Of a stretch of DNA of 15,905 nucleotides, positions 14,064-15,905 are shown in pieces (within the stretch, counting starts at the first letter, position 1; every line of letters begins with the position of its first letter). The DNA comes from CAZEAC01 sp964510065 (GTDB taxonomy: Bacteria > Bdellovibrionota_C > UBA2361 > CAIXSY01), in contig CAZEAC010000102.1 of NCBI GenBank assembly GCA_964510065.1, positions 1 to 15,905 of the forward strand, given 5' to 3'. The notes under the pieces were generated by a model that ran no database searches, was not told the DNA's origin, and worked only from the letters and a program-made list of their open reading frames with translations. Both the position numbers and the translations under genes were made by a program.

Positions 14064-15077
14064 ATGTCGTCGACTAATGATAAGCTGTTTGTCGAGCTTC
14101 TGCTCGCGTTTCTAGGTTCACTCAATCAAGGACGTGATCAATTCTATGCTGCGCTCGAAGGTTTAGGGCACCCCTTTGCCTCGCCGCGTGAACGGATCGT
14201 CGCACGTGAGATTGCTGGTCAGCTCGACGCTCTTCGAGCGTTACTTGCGACGAAGGCCGCCGGGCTTGGCGCACCGCTCTGTAGCTCGTCGAGCGAAGCA
14301 GCCATCATTTCGGTGAATCTCCTTCGCGAGTTCAAGCACGATCTGCTTGAGCTCGCCAACGAGCTTACTCGAATGCTTGGACTTCGTGACCTTCCGACAC
14401 GGACGGGCGACATTGCATTTCTTGCCGCAGGATTCAGACGGAGCGCCGCGCAGCGACTGCTTTACTCCAAAGAGCTTGATAGGCTTTCGCGTGCCTTTCC
14501 GTTGGAACCGGTATTGCGCCGCGCGGAATCAGCGCATAACGATGCAATCGAAGAAGAGCGCCTTTCCAATGAAATTTATGTCGCCGTCAAACGCTGCAAG
14601 GGGAGGCTCGATCCGCGGATCCTGGATGCATATGGATCGCGCTGGATCTCTATTTCGGGAAAACTTCGCGCAGTAAGCCACGAAATAAATCGATTGCTCT
14701 ATTCGACTTTACTTGGCGACCTTGATTTTTCTCATGCCGAATTTAGATCCGACGAGGTGCTGCGTTGGCGAAGTGAAGGGTTTAAGGCGGACGAAGCCGG
14801 ATTTTGGCGCGCCTACGGAATCTCACCGGAACTTGCGCGTGAATGGCTCAGCATTTCGATTACAGATCCCGCGCATGCGGCATCATGGCATTATCAGGGT
14901 TTTTCACCGCGAACCTCCAAACCATGGCGGCAGTATGATATTCCCGCGTTTGCAGCTCGTAAGTGGCTTGGTGCAGGGTACTCCGCAGTGCAAGCGGACA
15001 AACAGATAAAGTTGGGATTTTATCTGCCTGAGGCTCAGGTCGAGAACGTCGGTACGGCGGAATCTTCTTCCGGTTAG
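14064..15077 (+). CDS. Helical protein with C-terminal 13-residue W-x3-G-F repeats, function unknown
   Basis: 337 residues, no signal peptide or membrane segment. Residues 1-215 are Leu/Ala/Arg/Glu-rich and predicted mostly helical. From about 222 to 326 there is a regular array with Trp at 235, 248, 261, 275, 288 and 301 (steps 13, 13, 14, 13, 13) and a degenerate unit at 314. The unit is roughly W-x3-G-[FIY]-x-[PA]-x2-A-x2, for example WRAYGISPELARE and WHYQGFSPRTSKP. A short degenerate unit may precede it at 222. Such arrays usually make a superhelical binding surface, but I do not recognise this family. It lies 6 bp after the dehydrogenase-like gene and probably is its partner. The tail after the repeats is Ser/Gly-rich and likely disordered. 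Confidence 0.7.
   Translation: MSSTNDKLFVELLLAFLGSLNQGRDQFYAALEGLGHPFASPRERIVAREIAGQLDALRALLATKAAGLGAPLCSSSSEAAIISVNLLREFKHDLLELANELTRMLGLRDLPTRTGDIAFLAAGFRRSAAQRLLYSKELDRLSRAFPLEPVLRRAESAHNDAIEEERLSNEIYVAVKRCKGRLDPRILDAYGSRWISISGKLRAVSHEINRLLYSTLLGDLDFSHAEFRSDEVLRWRSEGFKADEAGFWRAYGISPELAREWLSISITDPAHAASWHYQGFSPRTSKPWRQYDIPAFAARKWLGAGYSAVQADKQIKLGFYLPEAQVENVGTAESSSG
14766..15041 (+). repeat. Protein-level tandem repeat: seven 13-residue units
   Basis: Coding positions of the units starting at Trp235, 248, 261, 275, 288, 301 and Gln314. The repeat is seen in the protein, not as exact DNA repetition, so it is ancient or under selection for the pattern rather than for the nucleotide sequence. 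Confidence 0.7.
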
Positions 15078-15098
15078 CCTACTCCTCTCACGCTCCGC

Positions 15099-15162
15099 CT
15101 CCTCTGCGTCTCTGTGGTTTATTTTTCTTTATAAAACCACAGAGGCTCAGAGGACACCGAGG
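15099..15162. repeat. CACAGAG-type long palindrome, copy B
   Basis: Left arm CCTCTGCGTCTCTGTGGTTT (15101-15120) pairs with a right arm beginning AAACCACAGAGGCTCAGAGG at 15134, around a T-rich loop. It lies behind the W-repeat protein gene and could contribute to terminating it. Confidence 0.75.
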
Positions 15163-15184
15163 CAGAGAAAAGTGAGAAGATTTC

Positions 15185-15211
15185 GTTAACAGAGTAGTAG
15201 TACTCTGTAAC
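15185..15211. repeat. Palindrome between repeat copies B and C
   Basis: GTTAACAGAGTA pairs with TACTCTGTAAC (one bulged base). Its left arm matches the sequence around the dienelactone hydrolase stop codon (15331-15347), so it appears to derive from a duplicated gene end. Confidence 0.5.
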
Positions 15212-15240
15212 AAAAGTAACTTTTCCTTCCCTCAGCTCCC

Positions 15241-15310
15241 CCTCTGTGCACTCCGTGACTCTGTGGTTTATTTCTCTTAAAAACAACACAGAGTCACAGA
15301 GAGCACAGAG
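15241..15310. repeat. CACAGAG-type long palindrome, copy C
   Basis: Left arm 15241-15269, containing ACTCTGTGGTTT, faces a right arm 15280-15310 with ACACAGAGTCACAGAGAG. It is offset from copy B by 149 bp and lies directly behind the dienelactone hydrolase gene. Copies B and C also share downstream sequence, marking a tandem duplication. Confidence 0.75.
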
Positions 15311-15333
15311 CTAGGAAAGTAAGAGTATTTCGT

Positions 15334-15905
15334 TTACAGCGTAGTAGTTAGTTTCCGCTTAAATAGATCTATCGCCATGCGATAACAAAGCAGTGCAAGT
15401 TCGGGATCATAACGCGCCCCTTCGTCTCGCATAAAGGCATGGACGCCGTTAAATTCGTGCCAGGTAAAGTTCGCGCCGACTTCACTCAAACGATCATAGA
15501 TGATTTTTCGGCCTTCGGGAGGAATATGCGGATCCTGCTTGCCCCAGATCATGAGAAGTTCGCCCTTAATCTCGCCGGCGCGATCGAGTGAATCGTCTTT
15601 CATACCGGCACCGAGGCTGCGCTTATGAATATCGGTCGCGTAAAAGCAGGTCGTCGCCACCACGTCGCTATTCATCGCGGCTCTAAACGCAAGGTGACCG
15701 CCAATGCAGATTCCGATTACGCCAATTTTTCCACTACAGCTAGGAGCAGCCTTTAAGTACTGCACTGCCGCAAGTGCGTCGGAATCATAGGACTCGAGTT
15801 TCTTCGCAATTTTATCGCTGTTACCACGGTCGGCGCCGGCCTGATCATATGCGAGCACCGTTCCGGGCGACTCGAGTTCATGAAAAATTTCGGGAACACA
15901 GACCA
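15334..15905 (-). CDS. Dienelactone hydrolase family protein (partial, N-terminus outside window)
   Basis: Alpha/beta hydrolase of the dienelactone hydrolase type. The reading frame stays open to the window edge beyond the GTG at 15858. The extra codons encode PEIFHELESPGTVLAYDQAG, which matches the conserved stretch of this family, so the true start lies outside and the GTG is not the start. The catalytic Cys is in VIGICIGGHLAF (usual G-x-C-x-G-G), the Asp in MIWGKQDPHIPPE and the His in FNGVHAFMRDEG. About 190 codons are present, including an intact C-terminus ending KRKLTTTL. The last codons and stop fall inside a repeated segment also found at 15181-15200. Natural substrates of such hydrolases are diverse, so the reaction is not assigned. 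It is convergent with the W-repeat protein gene. Confidence 0.9.
   Translation of the reverse strand, partial: VCVPEIFHELESPGTVLAYDQAGADRGNSDKIAKKLESYDSDALAAVQYLKAAPSCSGKIGVIGICIGGHLAFRAAMNSDVVATTCFYATDIHKRSLGAGMKDDSLDRAGEIKGELLMIWGKQDPHIPPEGRKIIYDRLSEVGANFTWHEFNGVHAFMRDEGARYDPELALLCYRMAIDLFKRKLTTTL

Noticed and set aside
15099..15310. CRISPR array
   Set aside because: Only two long palindromic units with diverged sequence and no short conserved repeats with unique spacers; no cas genes nearby.
15334..15858. Complete 174-residue hydrolase starting at the GTG at 15858
   Set aside because: The frame stays open to the window edge and the upstream codons match conserved family sequence, so the gene is partial.

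Overview
The window looks like a chromosomal segment of a Gram-negative bacterium with mid-range GC. Secretion signals, an S66 LD-carboxypeptidase, a GT-C type membrane glycosyltransferase, an RmlC-like sugar epimerase and a methylmalonyl-CoA epimerase all fit an envelope-rich, perhaps deltaproteobacteria-like (in the old broad sense) free-living lineage. The taxonomic guess is an inference; there is no rRNA, and no tRNA was noticed. The window holds thirteen well-supported genes plus partial genes at both edges: a convincing one at the right edge and a doubtful one at the left edge.

Layout. Positions 1-126 may hold the tail of an unrecognised gene. From 232 to 5856 lie a minus-strand RmlC-family epimerase, a divergent plus-strand secreted protein, then minus-strand genes: a 758-residue GT-C glycosyltransferase with an extra C-terminal soluble domain, Sua5 (tRNA t6A synthesis) and a small cysteine-rich exported protein just upstream of Sua5. 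From 6205 to 8741 (minus strand) is groES-groEL, closed by a strong intrinsic terminator, with methylmalonyl-CoA epimerase immediately behind the terminator. The groES-groEL gap carries two identical hairpins, and the groESL leader carries several palindromes but no canonical CIRCE element. From 9080 (plus strand) come an LD-carboxypeptidase and, one base later, a beta-lactamase/class-C-like protein whose catalytic residues are all replaced. Next is prfA (release factor 1). From 12663 a two-gene unit encodes a very divergent glucose-6-phosphate dehydrogenase/Gfo-Idh-MocA-like protein and a protein ending in a tandem array of 13-residue W-x3-G-F repeats. The right edge holds a dienelactone hydrolase-family gene that runs out of the window.

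Intergenic DNA is unusually structured. Three copies of a CACAGAG-type long palindrome occur (one near 6042-6098, two in tandem at 15099-15310), and a 14-bp motif GCCAA-NN-TCGGCGC occurs three times (6151, 12548 and, inverted, 12607).

Housekeeping genes (groESL, sua5, prfA) are interspersed with lineage-specific genes. The least explained parts are the pseudo-beta-lactamase coupled to the peptidoglycan carboxypeptidase, the dehydrogenase-like/W-repeat pair, and the duplicated hairpins inside groESL.
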